Shown: positions 1-13,069, counted from the stretch's first letter. The stretch is 64,000 nt of DNA from Neckera pumila (GCA_963969595.1 OZ018409.1:17020975-17084974); one strand, 5' to 3'. A program made the numbers and translations. The notes: a model not told the origin generated them from the letters alone.

Positions 1-845
1 TTTTTTTCTTAGGTTTTATTTAACATCTATAATCAGCATTGCCAAGAATGCTACACCAATGCCAATTGTTCCTAGGTTTTGATTAGAACAAGATGTACAA
101 AACATGAAAATCTACAAGAATCTATACTACTGTTATTTTTTGGTACAGTACCCAACAATCATATTATGAGCACCTTATTCTACCATTTTAAAGAATTTTG
201 CACCATCTAGAATACTATTGGCATTGTTTGTTTTGCTTAATCAACATTCAAATTCTTTCACAATCTCAATCAAGCATACCAAATTTCAGTTTCAAAAAAA
301 CAAAATTCCATTTCTACACAATTGTTTCATTTAATATTCATAAGTTTTACTTTATAATTGGTTAAAAAGCATTGGTGATGATTTTAAAAAATTGATTGCA
401 TAGAAATGAAAGAAGCATCTATACACTCATCTTTCATGTTTAAATATTGAATTAAGTAACATAAATATGATCTCTACATAATTCAATCTAAAGTATCGTA
501 TGACCAAACTTCGTAAAATAGATATCTCTTATTGTAATTAGATTTTGACAAACTTTAATTGTACCATCATGTTCAAAGGTACATAAGTAGTCATAGTGTA
601 AAGATCAATATTGAGCAAGATTATTAGAATGGTACAAGAACTAGATGTTTGAAACATGGTTGTTGGATATTGTACATCTAGAAATATACTATAGTTTGAA
701 AAATTCATAACTTGTTCACATTGTGCCCAAATAACTCATTCTAAGGTGTGTTGGAATCCCCTTTCAATTGCCAATAGAATGTAAAAAAAGAACAAATTAT
801 AGATAATTATATAGATGGACACACACATGTATGATTCTACCGGTA
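1..845. other. AT-rich intergenic DNA
   Basis: No open frame, RNA gene or terminal-repeat element was recognised here. The sequence is A/T-rich with short homopolymers and many stops in all frames. Everything between this stretch and position 13,000 looks like repeat-derived intergenic DNA. Confidence 0.5.
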
Positions 846-1038
846 TAGTAGAACCTCTCTTAGTGCATAGTGCGGGGATTATACACTAAGAGAGGTTTAT
901 GCAGTAAGAGAGGTTCTGTCATAACTTTGGCTAACGTGGCCTCTCACTATGGGGCCTCCAACTACTGTTCACAAATATCACGACCTCTCTTAGTGCGTAT
1001 ATACACTAAGACAGTATGCACTAAGAGAGGTTCTACTG
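846..1038. mobile_element. pogo/Emigrant-like MITE copy 1
   Basis: Ends read TAGTAGAACCTCTCTTAG on the left and the inverse of CAGTAGAACCTCTCTTAG on the right, each next to a TA dinucleotide (844-845 and 1039-1040). The interior repeats GCACTAAGAGAGG several times in both directions, so the unit can fold back on itself. The CAGTAGAACCTCT end and TA target duplication are like plant pogo-type Tc1/mariner MITEs (Emigrant/Lemi1). Two more copies lie at 42459-42643 and 42793-43001. At 193 bp it is non-coding. Confidence 0.65.
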
Positions 1039-1329
1039 TATTTATTCCACCAACAAGAAATTTAAAATTTTAGCTGCACTTGTTATTAGCTGGTTGCTAT
1101 TATGGATTTTGAACAACCAAGTGAACCGACTGAAGGCCGGCGTATCCAATGATGTACAGTACTTAAGTTTATTTTTGAAACTCTATGACTGGTGGCTATC
1201 ATTAGCTCGTACCCAAGTCAGGATAAGAAAAGAATTCCCTTTTCTCTTTTTTGTACCCCATTCAGTTGGCTCAATGATTGTCAGGGTTTAAGCTATTGGT
1301 GCTGAAGAATTTGCTAACCATTCACTTAA

Positions 1330-2313
1330 CCCCTAAAGTTCCAAGGCCATTTTTCTGTAAAAATGATTCAAAACTACCAGTTCTGTTGCGTTCATCTAAT
1401 AAAAGAAAAAAAATATAGTGACTTACAACTTGGATCCTTTTGTTCTTTGGACCAATGGATGTGTGGTCTCACCAACTTTTTAATCTTTTTAGAATCTAAT
1501 CGTAGGATCTTGTACTTAACTTATCTCATATCACGTGGTAAAAATTTCATAAAGTTTGACTGTATAGCTTAGAAGATATCATTATCCAAAGTTGGAAAAA
1601 TTTGATTTTTCCAACACTGACTTGCAATTTTAGATGACTTTGACCGTCATTTGTAAAAAAAAATTGCATTACAATCTTTTATTTTATTTTATTTTATGTT
1701 GAATAATTGAAGTGAGAATCTAAGAAAAAAAATCCCAAAAAAGTACACTTGATTTTCATTCTTTAAAAAATAATTTAAGATAGAAGTAGGTCCAAGGTTG
1801 AAAGAAAATCTAAATTGTCAATAGCTCAAAGATGAAATAAAACACTATAAGGCCAACGGTGAGATTGTTTTAGTAGTCAAACTTAGCCTTGTCAAACAAT
1901 TTTTTTTGAAAAATTGTGGAAATTGCATTAAAAAATGAATCCTATTTTTTCAAGAAGATGCTCTAATTGCCCAAGAAATAAGGTTGTCCATAACTTTCAC
2001 ATAACAAATCCAAATGGAATGAATCAAAGCTTCCCATATAGATAAAAATAAAATCTATAAGAAAATAATTTTTAAAATTTTTAAGAATTTTTTTTGTGTG
2101 AGACAATTTCTGCCCGTCGCACCAAAAAAAAGGACCTATTCTATCATATTTTTTGCTCCCGGGCACCAATTGAAATGGAAATTATATTCCTGTAAAGCTA
2201 ATGCGTTTTTCTATCTTTCCAAAAAAGTTCAGAAAATAATGATGAATAATGAAGCCGTAGTAGCCTACCCAAAATCCATTTTGTGCCCCGAGGGAACAAT
2301 GGGACTTTAGGGG
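1330..2313. mobile_element. piggyBac-like non-autonomous element A
   Basis: Flanked by TTAA on both sides (1326-1329 and 2314-2317). Left end CCCCTAAAGTTCCA and right end, read inward, CCCCTAAAGTCCCA match at 13 of 14 bases. TTAA duplication plus CC-starting ends is the signature of the piggyBac superfamily. There is no transposase frame; the 984-bp interior is A/T-rich and homologous in inverted orientation to element B (5759-6917). Confidence 0.75.
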
Positions 2314-2317
2314 TTAA

Positions 2318-2748
2318 AGAATTTTGTAATACGATAATGTGGAAAAAATATTAATACCTTCTGTAAGGGTGAGATTTAGCATAGAGTAAAGTAGTTTTGT
2401 GAAAATAATAATAATAATAATAATAATGAATGACACGTGGCATCTAGTGATTGGTGCAAGGTGACATGGACTCGTCAAAATTCGATGTGGAAATTTCATT
2501 TCAACACTTCTCTACTAAATCAAACCTTCTTCTTCAATATACCCTATCATAATGGCAACTTAGGCAATAATTAATTAGGGGTTGATTGATAACAATGTTA
2601 GGCAAAATGTAGAAGTACATAAATTGTAGAATTTTTTTATCAAAGGTGCCTAATTCTTAAGAAAATAACATCATTTCAAAAATGCAAAGAAAATGTCATC
2701 AACTAGCCCCTACATCAGACCAAGTGTTCTCTTGGGGGACATTGCAAG
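2318..2748. other. AT-rich spacer with (AAT)n microsatellite
   Basis: Contains an (ATA/AAT)n run at about 2403-2427. Nothing else recognised. Confidence 0.5.
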
Positions 2749-3025
2749 CATTAGAAGAGATTTGAGGGCATTAGAGGGCCATTTCAAGCCCATTCTCCAA
2801 TTTGGCCAGATCTGTGAATAGCCGATACGGGCTGTCAAAATTTTATTTTTCAAAAAAAAAAAAAAAAAATCCAAATATCATTTCAAGCCAATTTTTTTTT
2901 TTTTTTTTTCAAAAAATGGCATGGCACTCTCTCAACCACATCAGCCCAATAGCTTTTCTGCATTCCACAGCATGGGAATGCAGGATAACTCGCGGGCTCT
3001 TGGAGGCCTCAAATCTCTTCTAATG
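2749..3025. mobile_element. CATTAG-family MITE copy 1
   Basis: Starts CATTAGAAGAGATTTGAGG and ends with its exact inverse (CCTCAAATCTCTTCTAATG). About 277 bp, non-coding, with poly-A and poly-T runs inside. Related copies lie at 22963-23256 and 56923-57207, and a fragment starts at 13080. No convincing target duplication was found, so the superfamily is unresolved. Confidence 0.6.
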
Positions 3026-4684
3026 ATTTGGGCATGTTTGTGTGATCTCCATTTTGGCATGATTTTTTGAAACTATTTTTTAACTCTAAGGGCCAACTTA
3101 CATCTAAGCCTGGTGGGCAAAAAAAGCAACTTAATCCATGAAGGACATTGCAAGCTCCACGAGCATTTTGAACGTCAAATTTGCATTTTTCACATAGTTG
3201 CCGACTTTAAATGCTTTTAAGCTTAACTAAGAAAATGTAGCTCAAATAATTTTATTCCATTTGAATCTTTTTCAAAATTGTTAAAACTGTATTTTTTGTG
3301 TCACTTTAAAGATAGCATCTTGAAAACTCAAAATACACCACTTATGAACCTTTTCTATCAAATTTCTCTTAGTATGAGCTTAAGGAGTACATCAATTACA
3401 CCCTGATGTTTGACACTATTATTTTCATTTTCCTTAAAATTTTCATACTATTTTAAGCATTTTTGTAATTACTATAATTTTTTGTAAAGAAATTTCTTTA
3501 AAAAATCATATAATATTGAATATGATATTTTTAAATAATCATAAGTGAGATTAGTTTTAGAAATATATTACTAAATGTGAAAAATATTAAATGTTTGACA
3601 TATGTATTTTAATGTAGAAATGCAATGAAGTTTGACCAAGCTTGGATATGAAATGTCCTTTAAGGATTAAAAATAAGAACAATTTCACCGATGCTTGGTA
3701 AGTGTAGAAATAGGAGAGTGAATTCCACCAATATTAGAGTATCCCACATAAAAGTGCTTTCCATATTTTGGTATTGTTGACCACACCCACCCACCACGAT
3801 ACATGTAAGTTGGCTCTAAACTCTACCCCCTAACCCTATGTGGGCCATCTTTGCAAGTGTTTTTTTGCCCATTTTGCCGCACTATGATAGGATGTGTGTC
3901 CTTCCAACTTTTCCAGGGGAGAATTGGTCATTTGAGGTTGACTTGAGTGGGAATAATTGCAAAGTGAAGCAGATGCTGAGTTTAGCTATTGAGTTTAAAG
4001 TAGTGCAACAAGTTTATAGTAGTGCGGAGGCTGTTTTGTTCCCCCGTTTTATCCCTGGGGAAAATCGCAGGAACGTTATATTAGCGACGCATGATAAAAT
4101 TTACAAATTCTAAGTTCATATTTGCAATTAGAGGCCTCAAATTAGCTAGAGTAAACGTGCCAATGACCTCACAGATCCTAAAGCCACACAACTAACATTC
4201 CATTACTGTACACTAACCGCACAAAGAAATGAAGCATTTTATCACTTTGAAATCCAATATTGAATTGACATCACACTGTGCGGTCAAGGGCCGCAAGAAA
4301 ATTTTGACTAGATTTTAACATAATCGCCTTTAAATTGCAATAAATTTTTCATAAAGAAACCTTTTTGCATTCTATTTTTTGAAGGTGAATCTTAACATGA
4401 CAATTAACAATCTCGCCAAATTTGAAAGCATGCAAATCTCTACATTATTGTGGAAAAGGATTTAAACTTTGTCTGTGCGGTGATTGACATGTTTACTATA
4501 GATGAGGTGTTGACAATTGAACAAAGACGACAGAAAACAGTTTTTAGTTTAGTTTTGTTTTTTACATTCACCCTGGGCTTTACCTCCGCAAGAGGCTTGT
4601 TGCACTACTTTAGACTTGACCAACCAACTCCTCCTATTGTGCACTTTCAGTAATCTTGGACGATTTGTCTGGTCCCATTTTCCT
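3026..4684. other. Intergenic DNA with dispersed repeat copy and possible exon debris
   Basis: Bases about 3100-3670 are homologous, in the same orientation, to 8570-9195 and partly to 40160-40520 inside the Harbinger-like element, so they are a dispersed repeat. Around 3838-4113 there is a 91-residue open frame with balanced base composition that I do not recognise. A good acceptor-like TTTCAG stands at about 4641-4650, just before exon-like sequence that the MITE at 4688 interrupts. Confidence 0.4.
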
Positions 4685-4687
4685 ACT

Positions 4688-5130
4688 AAGGTAAAAGACC
4701 CCATTACGGTCAGAATTAGGAGTGTGCCCTTGTGCCATTGCTGAATTTTTTTAAATTTTTTCCCACACAAAGATAAGTGTGAGAGACAATGAAGACATTT
4801 GAAATTATATTTTTTGGACCAAGTATGAATTAGTTCTGAATTTTTAAAGTGATCAGCCCATAGTAGGCTGTTGGCTACCTCATGACCAACAAAATCTGAA
4901 TCCAATATGGTCATCTTCCTACCCAATGCAGTTACAACATTTTCAAACATGGAAGACCTAAAAAATCAGTTTTTACAAAGAGTTTTACACTGAAAAGTTG
5001 GAAGTACCTATTGAGGTCACTAATTACTCCATAACTACCATGTAAGGCATTGATTGTGGTCTGAAAAACTACAATGGGGTCATTAGGTGTCCATCATGGG
5101 CCATTTGACCCCAATGGGGTCTTTTACCTT
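4688..5130. mobile_element. 443-bp MITE (AAGGTAAAAGACC family) copy 1
   Basis: Perfect inverted ends AAGGTAAAAGACCCCATT, flanked by ACT at 4685-4687 and 5131-5133, a 3-bp target duplication. A second copy of exactly 443 bp lies in opposite orientation at 28577-29019 with an AGT duplication. Non-coding. Three-base duplications occur in CACTA and PIF/Harbinger elements; the ends do not match either consensus well. Confidence 0.7.
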
Positions 5131-5133
5131 ACT

Positions 5134-5633
5134 AAGAAGTTCCTTGGGGAGTAGAGAGGCAAGTTGCCTCTACTGCCTTCCTGTCTATCTGTTGGGGCTC
5201 TCCATCGTGGAAGCTTGAAATACTTAGCCCAAGTCCAGGACCATCCATCTGTGCTAAGTTACTGTATGTTATGGAGCAGGCATGGGAGTGGAGGCATGAT
5301 GGAACCGCTGTCAGAAGTTTGGATGAATATGGTAAGTATTCAGTTGGCTGCAGGGAGCAGGGACATCAGCAAAGGGCTCACACATGCAGGTCTTTAGTTA
5401 AGAAGGAGTAGGTGGGGACCCCCCAAAACCCACCCCTTTCTGCGACCGTGCCTAGTCACAATGATTAAACCTTAACAGGACAGGACGGGTTGGCGACATG
5501 GAAATCATCCCTTTTTGTTACAGCCTGAATCATCTACTGTACTTAAAAAAAAAAAAAAAAGTACTCACTGGAAGTCAAACTCATGTAGAAAACATCTCCT
5601 TCACGTAAAATCTCGAAGATGTTTATGGATTTA
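5134..5633. other. Unassigned sequence, possible exon debris on plus strand
   Basis: From about 5134 to 5332 the plus strand is unusually open and has higher G+C than its surroundings, ending near a GTAAGT donor-like site at about 5331. Removing the MITE at 4688-5130 with one ACT copy joins this frame to the exon-like bases before it, but a stop follows within a few codons. No family recognised; a decayed gene fragment is possible. A poly-A run lies at about 5545. Confidence 0.3.
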
Positions 5634-7730
5634 CCCTTACAGGACCAAACGGCATTTTTTTGGGCAAAATAGCAATTTTGGGCAGCTCACTACAAACAGA
5701 GTTTTTAGATTTCTTCTTTAAAACTTTCACACAAGATGTGCACGAGGAATGGCTTTAACCCCTAAAGTCCCATTGTCCCCCCTACAGCCTCAATATTCAT
5801 CATGATATTTTGAAACTTTTTGTGAAGACGGAAAAACACATTAGCTTTCTGAAAATATAATTATTTCAATTGATGCCCGGGAGCAAAAGTTATGGCACAA
5901 AAGGTCCTTTTCATTAGTGTGGCGGGTAAAAATCTCCTTATAAAGAAAAAATTTTAATTTTTAAATTTTTTTTCCTTCTAGATTGTAATTTTATCTATAT
6001 GGAAAGCAAGGCTTTTGGGGGGGCATTTTGGTGCTAGATTGCACCAAAAAAAATAATTTGGCTAAAAAATGGCAAAAAATTGTGAAGTTTTTCGCCAGAA
6101 AACTTTGAATTTAAAAACAATCTTAGATGAAATTGTCAAATTATAGATGAAGACAAAATTATATACATGTGATATGTGCTAATGTGATATTTTCTATCCA
6201 ATATACGGATGAAAGTTGAAATTTCAAGCACCACTATAACATTTTATATCGCCACTTTGGCACTTTATGAAAAATGAAAAAAGAAGTCCTGATGGAAAGC
6301 TTTGATTCATTCCATTTGGATTTGTTATGTGAAAGTTATGGACAATCTTATTTCTCGGGCAATTAACTTACAGGATTCATTTTTGAATGCAATTTTCACA
6401 TTTTTTCAAAAAAAATTGTTTGACAAGGCCGCTAAGTTTGATTGCTAAAACAATCTCACCATTGGGATTATAGTGCTTTAATCCCATCTTAGAGCTATTA
6501 ACGATTTAGTTTTTCTTTCAATCTTGAACCTACTTCTGCTTAATAATTTAAAAAAAAATGAAAATCAAGTTGTTGTTTTTTGAATTTTTTTCCTAAATTC
6601 TCAACTCAATTCTTCAATATAGAAATATTAAATTTAGAGTTTATAGTGCAATTTTGTTTTACAAATGGCAATCAAAGTCATCCAAAATTGCAAGCCAGTG
6701 TTCAAAAAAACAATTTTTTCCAACTTTGAATGCAAATATCTTCTAATCTGTGTGGTCAAATTTTATGAAATTTTTACCACATGATTTGAGATAAGTTAAG
6801 TACAAGATCCTCCTGTTAGATTCTAAAAAATATTTTTCTCTTTTCTTGGATGAATGCAACAAAACTGATAGTTTTGAGTCGTTTTTGACAAAAAAAATGG
6901 CCTTGGAACTTTAGTAATTAAGGCCCAATTGACAATTTTCATAACATTTTACTACATGGTTAAAAGTTATTGCATAATATGTAGTTTTTATTGTTTGGCA
7001 GGCACACCAAGCAAATCAAAAAAGTTCTTGAAAAAACACTTTTTTAAGGAATTAAAATTTGAAATTGGTTTTTAGATTTATATATATATATAGAAAGCTT
7101 GGAATCATTCCATTTTGATTAATGAAATGAAAGTTATGAGGAGTTTTAGTTTGTGGATATTTAGAGAATCTCTACTCAAAAATAAACTTTGAAGTCGTTT
7201 ATTTAACTCAATTTTCAATATTTTTGAAAAAGAATAAAAACATTGGATGTAGATTGTTTATTACAACATTATAACCATTGCAATTGACATTTTTCAATTC
7301 CTTAACTAAATTCTTGACAATTGAGTATTTTGAATCATTTTCTACTTCTTTCTACAAACTATTTTTTTCTTATATGTTGTACAATTCCAAACAATTGAAA
7401 AATTTCCAAGCATGTAGCCAACTTGCGTTGAAGAATAAGTCCAAAGAATAACCACCATTTGAAACATTTTTTCATACACATGTGACCTTGTGAAGTGCAG
7501 CTGCCCATTTTTTTGTAGAGACAAAAAAAGGATTTTTGTCAATTCAAACACTAATATCTTGCAATCCACAGGGTGGGAATTTTTGAAATTTTTTCTACAT
7601 CTTTCCAAACCAATGTCCTATGACTACATGTATCGAAAAATGTTTTTTTTTTCTAAAATTTGGCACTTGTACTAGAAATGTCAGTTTTGGAGCGGTTTTG
7701 ATGAAACCAAAGTCAAAAACCTTTAGTGAG
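5634..7730. mobile_element. piggyBac-like element C, interrupted by element B
   Basis: The left part (5634-5758) and right part (6918-7730) together reproduce the ~0.9-kb element type seen at 31357-32271 (inverted) and 30394-31161. Outer flanks are TTTA (a decayed TTAA, 5630-5633) and TTAA (7731-7734). Element B sits at a TTAA that is also present at the equivalent site in the 31357-32271 copy, which proves nesting. Non-coding. Confidence 0.65.
5759..6917. mobile_element. piggyBac-like element B, nested in C
   Basis: Flanked by TTAA at 5755-5758 and 6918-6921. Left end CCCCTAAAGTCCCATTG matches the inner-read right end of element A. The right end (GGCCTTGGAACTTTAG) is slightly decayed next to its TTAA. 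Interior is non-coding and A/T-rich, about 1.16 kb. Confidence 0.7.
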
Positions 7731-8063
7731 TTAAGGTGAGGTTACACCTAGCTTTATCTTCCGTTCTTTAAATGATTTATAGCTATGATAGTCTACTCTA
7801 AAAGTGCCCATGGTCTAAAAGCAATCAAGACATAGAGGTATACTTTGCTTTATTCAATGTTTCAACAATGTACATTTCAAGGAGGTGGTCGCTTTTAGTG
7901 ATCACTGCGTTCCAACTTCAAAAATTCATAATTAATTCCACAAAGGTTCAAAAAATACAAACCAACTTGCGCTAAATGCCAATTTCATTCTTCTTCCTAC
8001 AAAAAATTTACTCAAAATTAATTCAATGAGTTTAGCTTCCTTGAAAAGACAATTGCATCTTAA

Positions 8064-8385
8064 CCTCTAAAATACCAAAGCATATTCTGGCTCAAAAACC
8101 ACTCAAAACTGCCATTTCTGCTGCAATCACCTAAGAAACCAAAAAAAATATTATTTTAGAACCTAACTACATGATCTTGTACTTCACTTGTCTCGGATCA
8201 TGTGGTAAAAATTTCATGAAGTTGGATTGTATAGATTGGAAGATCTTAGCATTTGAAGTTAGAAAAATAAGTTTTTTTGAATGTTGGCCTGCAATTTCAA
8301 ATGAATTTGACCGCCATTTGTGGAAAATTTTGGCACTACAACTATAAATTTAATTTAATTTTGTTGAAGGGTCATTTTTTGAATT
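8064..8385. mobile_element. piggyBac-like element fragment M
   Basis: Begins after TTAA (8060-8063) with CCTCTAAAATACC, then continues with the A-type left interior (the same order of blocks as 1340-1660). Homology ends near 8385 and no right end was found, so this is a truncated copy. Confidence 0.5.
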
Positions 8386-11300
8386 GATAAAGTTACTTTT
8401 TGAGGCTAGACCTACCGATACCCTTTGAATTATAGAATATTTGCAAAACAAAATCTTCATAATCTATACTATATAAATGTTAAAGAGCTAATACAAGAAT
8501 CTTCCAAAAACATTGATGGATGAAAAAATGCATTTTGGTGAGTTTGGAATGTATTTCCGTTCATTCATTGTTCAAAATCTGCACTCATGGACCTTAAGGA
8601 TTTAAGCATGGACCTACTACCCATATGGCAAGTTTTGTAGCTTTCGAGGTAGCTTTCAAGAAAAGATAACTTTGAGTATTTGCGTTGCTGCCTAATTGAA
8701 ATTAACAACCTCCACTTAATCCTTGAAGGACAAACTTGCCAAAACTTTAGTGAATCTCCAAAATTAAGAAAATATAGTTCCAAAATTCTATTTTTTATTC
8801 CATTTTATTTTTCCCAAAATTATTAAAATTGTAGTTTTTGTAATACTTTGAAGGTAGCATCTTGAGAGATTAAAATGCACCATTTTTGAACTTTTCTATC
8901 AAAATTCTCTTGGTATGATCTCAAAGAATACACCAATTACACTATGATGTTTAGTACTATCATCTACAATTTAAACTATATGAAGCACTTTTGTAATTAC
9001 TATGATCTTTACAAAGAAATTTCTTTCAAAAATCATTTAAATTTTATTTTAATGTTTTTAGTTATCAAAAAATAAAATAAAATTGTTTATATATATTACT
9101 ATATGAGAAAATATAAAAATTTAGAATGGTGTGTGTTATTTTAGAAAACTAATGAAGTTTGACCAATAAAAAACATGGGATGTCTTTTAAAGATTAACTA
9201 TGTAAGGCCATGGTGGACAGTATAGTGCAAAAGGGTGATTTTGACTACTTATGTACAAATAGAGGATAGTTTTTTTACATATGAATATTTTTTGCATTGA
9301 AGGTGTATGCATGTACAATATTCAAAGAGCCAAATATCTCTCAATTGAGGAATTTTTAGTTTTGTGTGACAAGATTTGAAAAAAGTGGTAGACCGTATTT
9401 GGGATTCATGTTGCATTTTTATATTTGTCCAACACTCTTTGTAAATACTTTGTAAATAAGGAATATTTGGATATAATTAATTTTATGTGTACAATGTATG
9501 ATGTTGGGATGGGTACATGGATGTAACTAGTTTGGAACTATTTATTCTTGTGATTGACCATCTATTATATTAACATTAGTGAGTATAAAACACCTTAAGG
9601 TAGTTTGAAAAAGGAGGAGTTTGTGCATTTCATGTGTTGCCTTGTTGTGTCTTTGGCTTTGTAGGGCTTCAGTATGAGGCTATGTGTACAAGGGTATACG
9701 TGTAGCCATGTATCTATTTGGTTAAATTGCTAAAAAGAACATGCAGTAAAGGGATATCGAGTGAGTGCGGATACTCTTAGAGCACCTGCACCTTGGCATT
9801 TCAGAAAATGGCACCCAACAAGGTTGCGGAGGGCCATTAGGAGTCTCGGTCAAGGAATGATGCCGTTCCACACTGTCGTGTGCTACGGAGGCTTGTTGTA
9901 GCCCAATTTCTAGACTGGGGCTCTACTTGACTGAACTTGTTGGCACTGCTTTATGCTTCTCCATCCACATGGTGGTGGTTGCTCGGCTGCACATGTTGCT
10001 CAACTTCACAAGCATCGACCAAATCTACAATTGGATCCTTCCAAATCTACACTTCTACAACACTTAAGAAGGGCCCTCAACCGTTGAGTGCCCGGGCTTC
10101 ATTTTGAAGAGCCTACAACACTTGTTTTTATTTATCCAAGTAATGCTAGGGTACAAATTTTGTTGAAGGTCCACCACGGGTCATTGAGGCCCCGGTGGAT
10201 GTGCTAGGGTGTGGGTGCCCTTAACAGAAGACCAAAAAAGGACCAAGATGAATTGGCCCCCTTGCTCAACCCGCCCAAGCCATTCCAGGGTTGCATTTAA
10301 AAAAAAAAGCCCCCTATTTTGTGCCATGTTAAATCTATGTCCTTCACCTCTCCTAGCTAATTTGGGGCCTCCGATTGCAAATATGAACTCAGAATTTGCA
10401 AATTTTATCCAGTGTGGTACATAAAAAATTTCAGGGTTTTCCATGATGGCCGAACAAGGAGATCGGTTCACCCCATCCCCAAAAGGTCACAGCTGGTCCG
10501 TGCAGAGTGATCATGTGCAGCGTGATGAGTAGTGATGAGCAGAGTTGCCCTCCATCACTTCCTGCCCTTCCAACCCAAGTTAATAAGTCCGTGGTTTCCT
10601 CATTTGGTAAAATCTGTACAGTGAGTACATTTTCAAATGACACTCACTGACTGGCTCTCCCCGAGAGAGCCAGGCCCCGAGATCACCACCCTGTTGCAAA
10701 AGGTCTTCTGGGTCCCGTCCAGTCTTGTAAGTAATCTTGTTGTTGGGCCTGAGGAACAGACTGGACCGACCGACTCCAGCGTAGCCCAGACAAAATGACG
10801 TCCCATGACGACCAACCACAGGTAGTCCTGTCCAAGGCCCCAGTAACTTACTAGTACAACCTTTTTTTTTCTAGTTTTTTTTTTTTGAAAACAAATGGAA
10901 ATCCATTGCAAAACAAAAGACCAGTGACGGAGTACAAACTTAGCCTTGAGGAAGTGAAGCGAAGTGAAGTGAAGCCATTCAAGAGAAAGTGCAGAAGCAG
11001 TTGAACAACAATTGAAAGGCAGACAGACTGTTGCTGTTGCTGTTGCAGTAGCAGAGTTGCGGTGGACTTGCAGATGATGCATGATGAGCTCTCCCGTTTT
11101 TCCTAAGGGGAAGCTCTCCTCCAATGGCTTGGGAAGAAACATGGGCAGCAAGGAGCATGTGTCAAGCTTAAGCTTAGTTGGTCTTCACTTAAGTTATTAT
11201 GAACTGCCAGTGACCAGGGCACCACCATCAGCCTAAACCAGTGAAATTAAGAAGAGCTAATGTTAAGCCAAATTTGGGCCAGTTGCTTACCTGACTTGAG

Positions 11301-12439
11301 AGTGGTCGGTGTTCAGTTGGCAGCAGTGATCCCAGAACTAAGGGAACTGCACCTTAAATCGCACAGTTCCGCAATTCAGCCTGATTCAGCATGGTTTTTA
11401 CTATTATATGGAAAAAAAAATTGTGCTGTGGGGTCCCATTGGGAGTCAAAAGGGGATTCTAGATTCTCTTAGAATGCATCTTTTGGGATACCGTGTGAAG
11501 AAACGATGAATTTCCAAAGTGCTGAGAATAGGTGTACCCAAAAGCGATCATAGAGTCATATGAATAGTGGGAGTACATTTTAGGCAAGAATATCCATTGT
11601 GTGCTTTTAGGAAGCATGCAATTTTAGGTGTAGATACCTTTGTTTATGGAATTTAGTGCAATGCGCTACCTTCAAGACAAATAGGCATCAACTTTGAGAA
11701 TGAATAGTATCCATAAAAAAATAGAAAAGAAAGGATTTTGCAAGTGGTGAAGGATTATTGGGAGTACTATAATACAAAATTGACTAATAGATGCTAATTT
11801 CAATGTAGAGGAAGTTGCAAATTGGCTATCAAATTCTTTTTTTTTTTGCAATTCTGGCTAAAATGTCTTCAGTAAAGACCCTTTTTTATAATTTACTAAC
11901 AGTGCAAGTTTTTTTTGGTAGAAACTCAGTTAATTTTAGCCAGTTTATGAATCACTGGTTGGTAGTCTTGACACGCAGATTGTGAATGAAATTGCAAAAA
12001 ACATCTCTAAATATATCATAGAGTTTGCAAAACTTTGAATGAAGATAAGAGCATTGCCACCGCATCAACAGAGAAAGGAACGCAAAATGGTTTTCACATA
12101 GTGACGTCGTTGATGAATTGTCGTTCCGTCTTCCCTTCTTCCTAACTGACGGACACCCCCTTGGCAATGCCTTATCCAACTCGTTTTACATCATCAAAGA
12201 CGCTATGAAAGAGAAAGTGATTCCTCCATTATCAGAGGATTGAGTCATAGCGTGAGTTCTTGCGAGGGCAAAAAAGGCTTTAAAAATGGCGTGGACGGAG
12301 CTTTGTAGCATTGTGAAACCAAAAAGCCTTTTGTGTTGATGCGGTGGAGCCCAAAAGTGCCGCCTTCCCGCAACAATTGCATTTCTGTCTCTATTTCTGT
12401 CTGCGGTGGCAATGTTTTAACTAACAACGACCATGTACG

Positions 12440-12639
12440 ACCCAATGACAACCATGTACCCAATGGCGTCCCTTTCTAGGAAGGGATATCATTCTGAAAT
12501 GCAATTCTAGGTGGACCATACATAGCTTACTATTTCAATCAAAAAATAATAAGCTATGTTTGGTATGTCTACATTTAGGTTCTGAAATGACGCCCCTTCC
12601 TAGAAAGGGACGCCATTGGGTACATGGTTGCCATTGGGT
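12440..12639. repeat. Fold-back element with ~45-bp arms
   Basis: Arms at about 12440-12485 and 12592-12639 are near-perfect inverses and include CCCTTTCTAGGAAGGG-type sequence and CCCAATGGCGTCCC. A second internal inverted pair (AGCTATG... about 12525 and 12550) brings the halves closer. About 200 bp in total; probably a MITE, but no target duplication was settled. Confidence 0.6.
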
Positions 12640-13069
12640 GCCTCTGCCTTATATATGATATCATATGAGTGAAGAATATATGTACATGCCTACATTGCAG
12701 AGTGTAGGTCACTCTACTAACCAATATAATCACCCCAAATTGTAAGCAATGTAAAGTAGGAGATCCATAAAGCGCCCATTTCAAAGCTGAGACTCAATTT
12801 GGAGAGGTGAAAATTCTTGAGATATTTTTGGTAAAATCTCCTTGTAAGACAAATGAAACTGGCATCTAATCCAAGTCACTTCATATGTTTTGAAGGTTTG
12901 TGCAATTAGTTATGAAATTTTGAAGTTGAAATAACATAGGGTTCTAAAATCGACCACCTCCTCCAATATATAGTACTTGTACAATTAAAAATCAACATGT
13001 ACAAGTAGTATACATTTGAGGAGGTGGGCAATTTTAGAACCTGAGCACTTAATAAACCTCCTACCTTAA

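Larger units (their letters stand above)
7735..13069. other. Long gene-poor stretch
   Basis: Includes the partial element at 8064-8385, a dispersed repeat at about 8570-9195 (shared with 3100-3670) and the fold-back at 12440-12639. Between 9600 and 11470 base composition is closer to even, and at 10430-11150 two overlapping minus-strand frames are open, one with a simple (TGCTGT)n-type tract at about 11025-11055. Neither frame resembles a family I know and no consistent exon structure emerges. Confidence 0.4.

Noticed and set aside
4549..4950. 133-residue minus-strand open frame
   Set aside because: Most of it lies within the 443-bp MITE, and the second copy of that MITE does not keep the frame as coding sequence would.
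10633..11151. 172-residue minus-strand open frame
   Set aside because: It overlaps another equally open frame, includes a simple-sequence tract and a Lys-rich homopolymer run, and matches no family I recognise.
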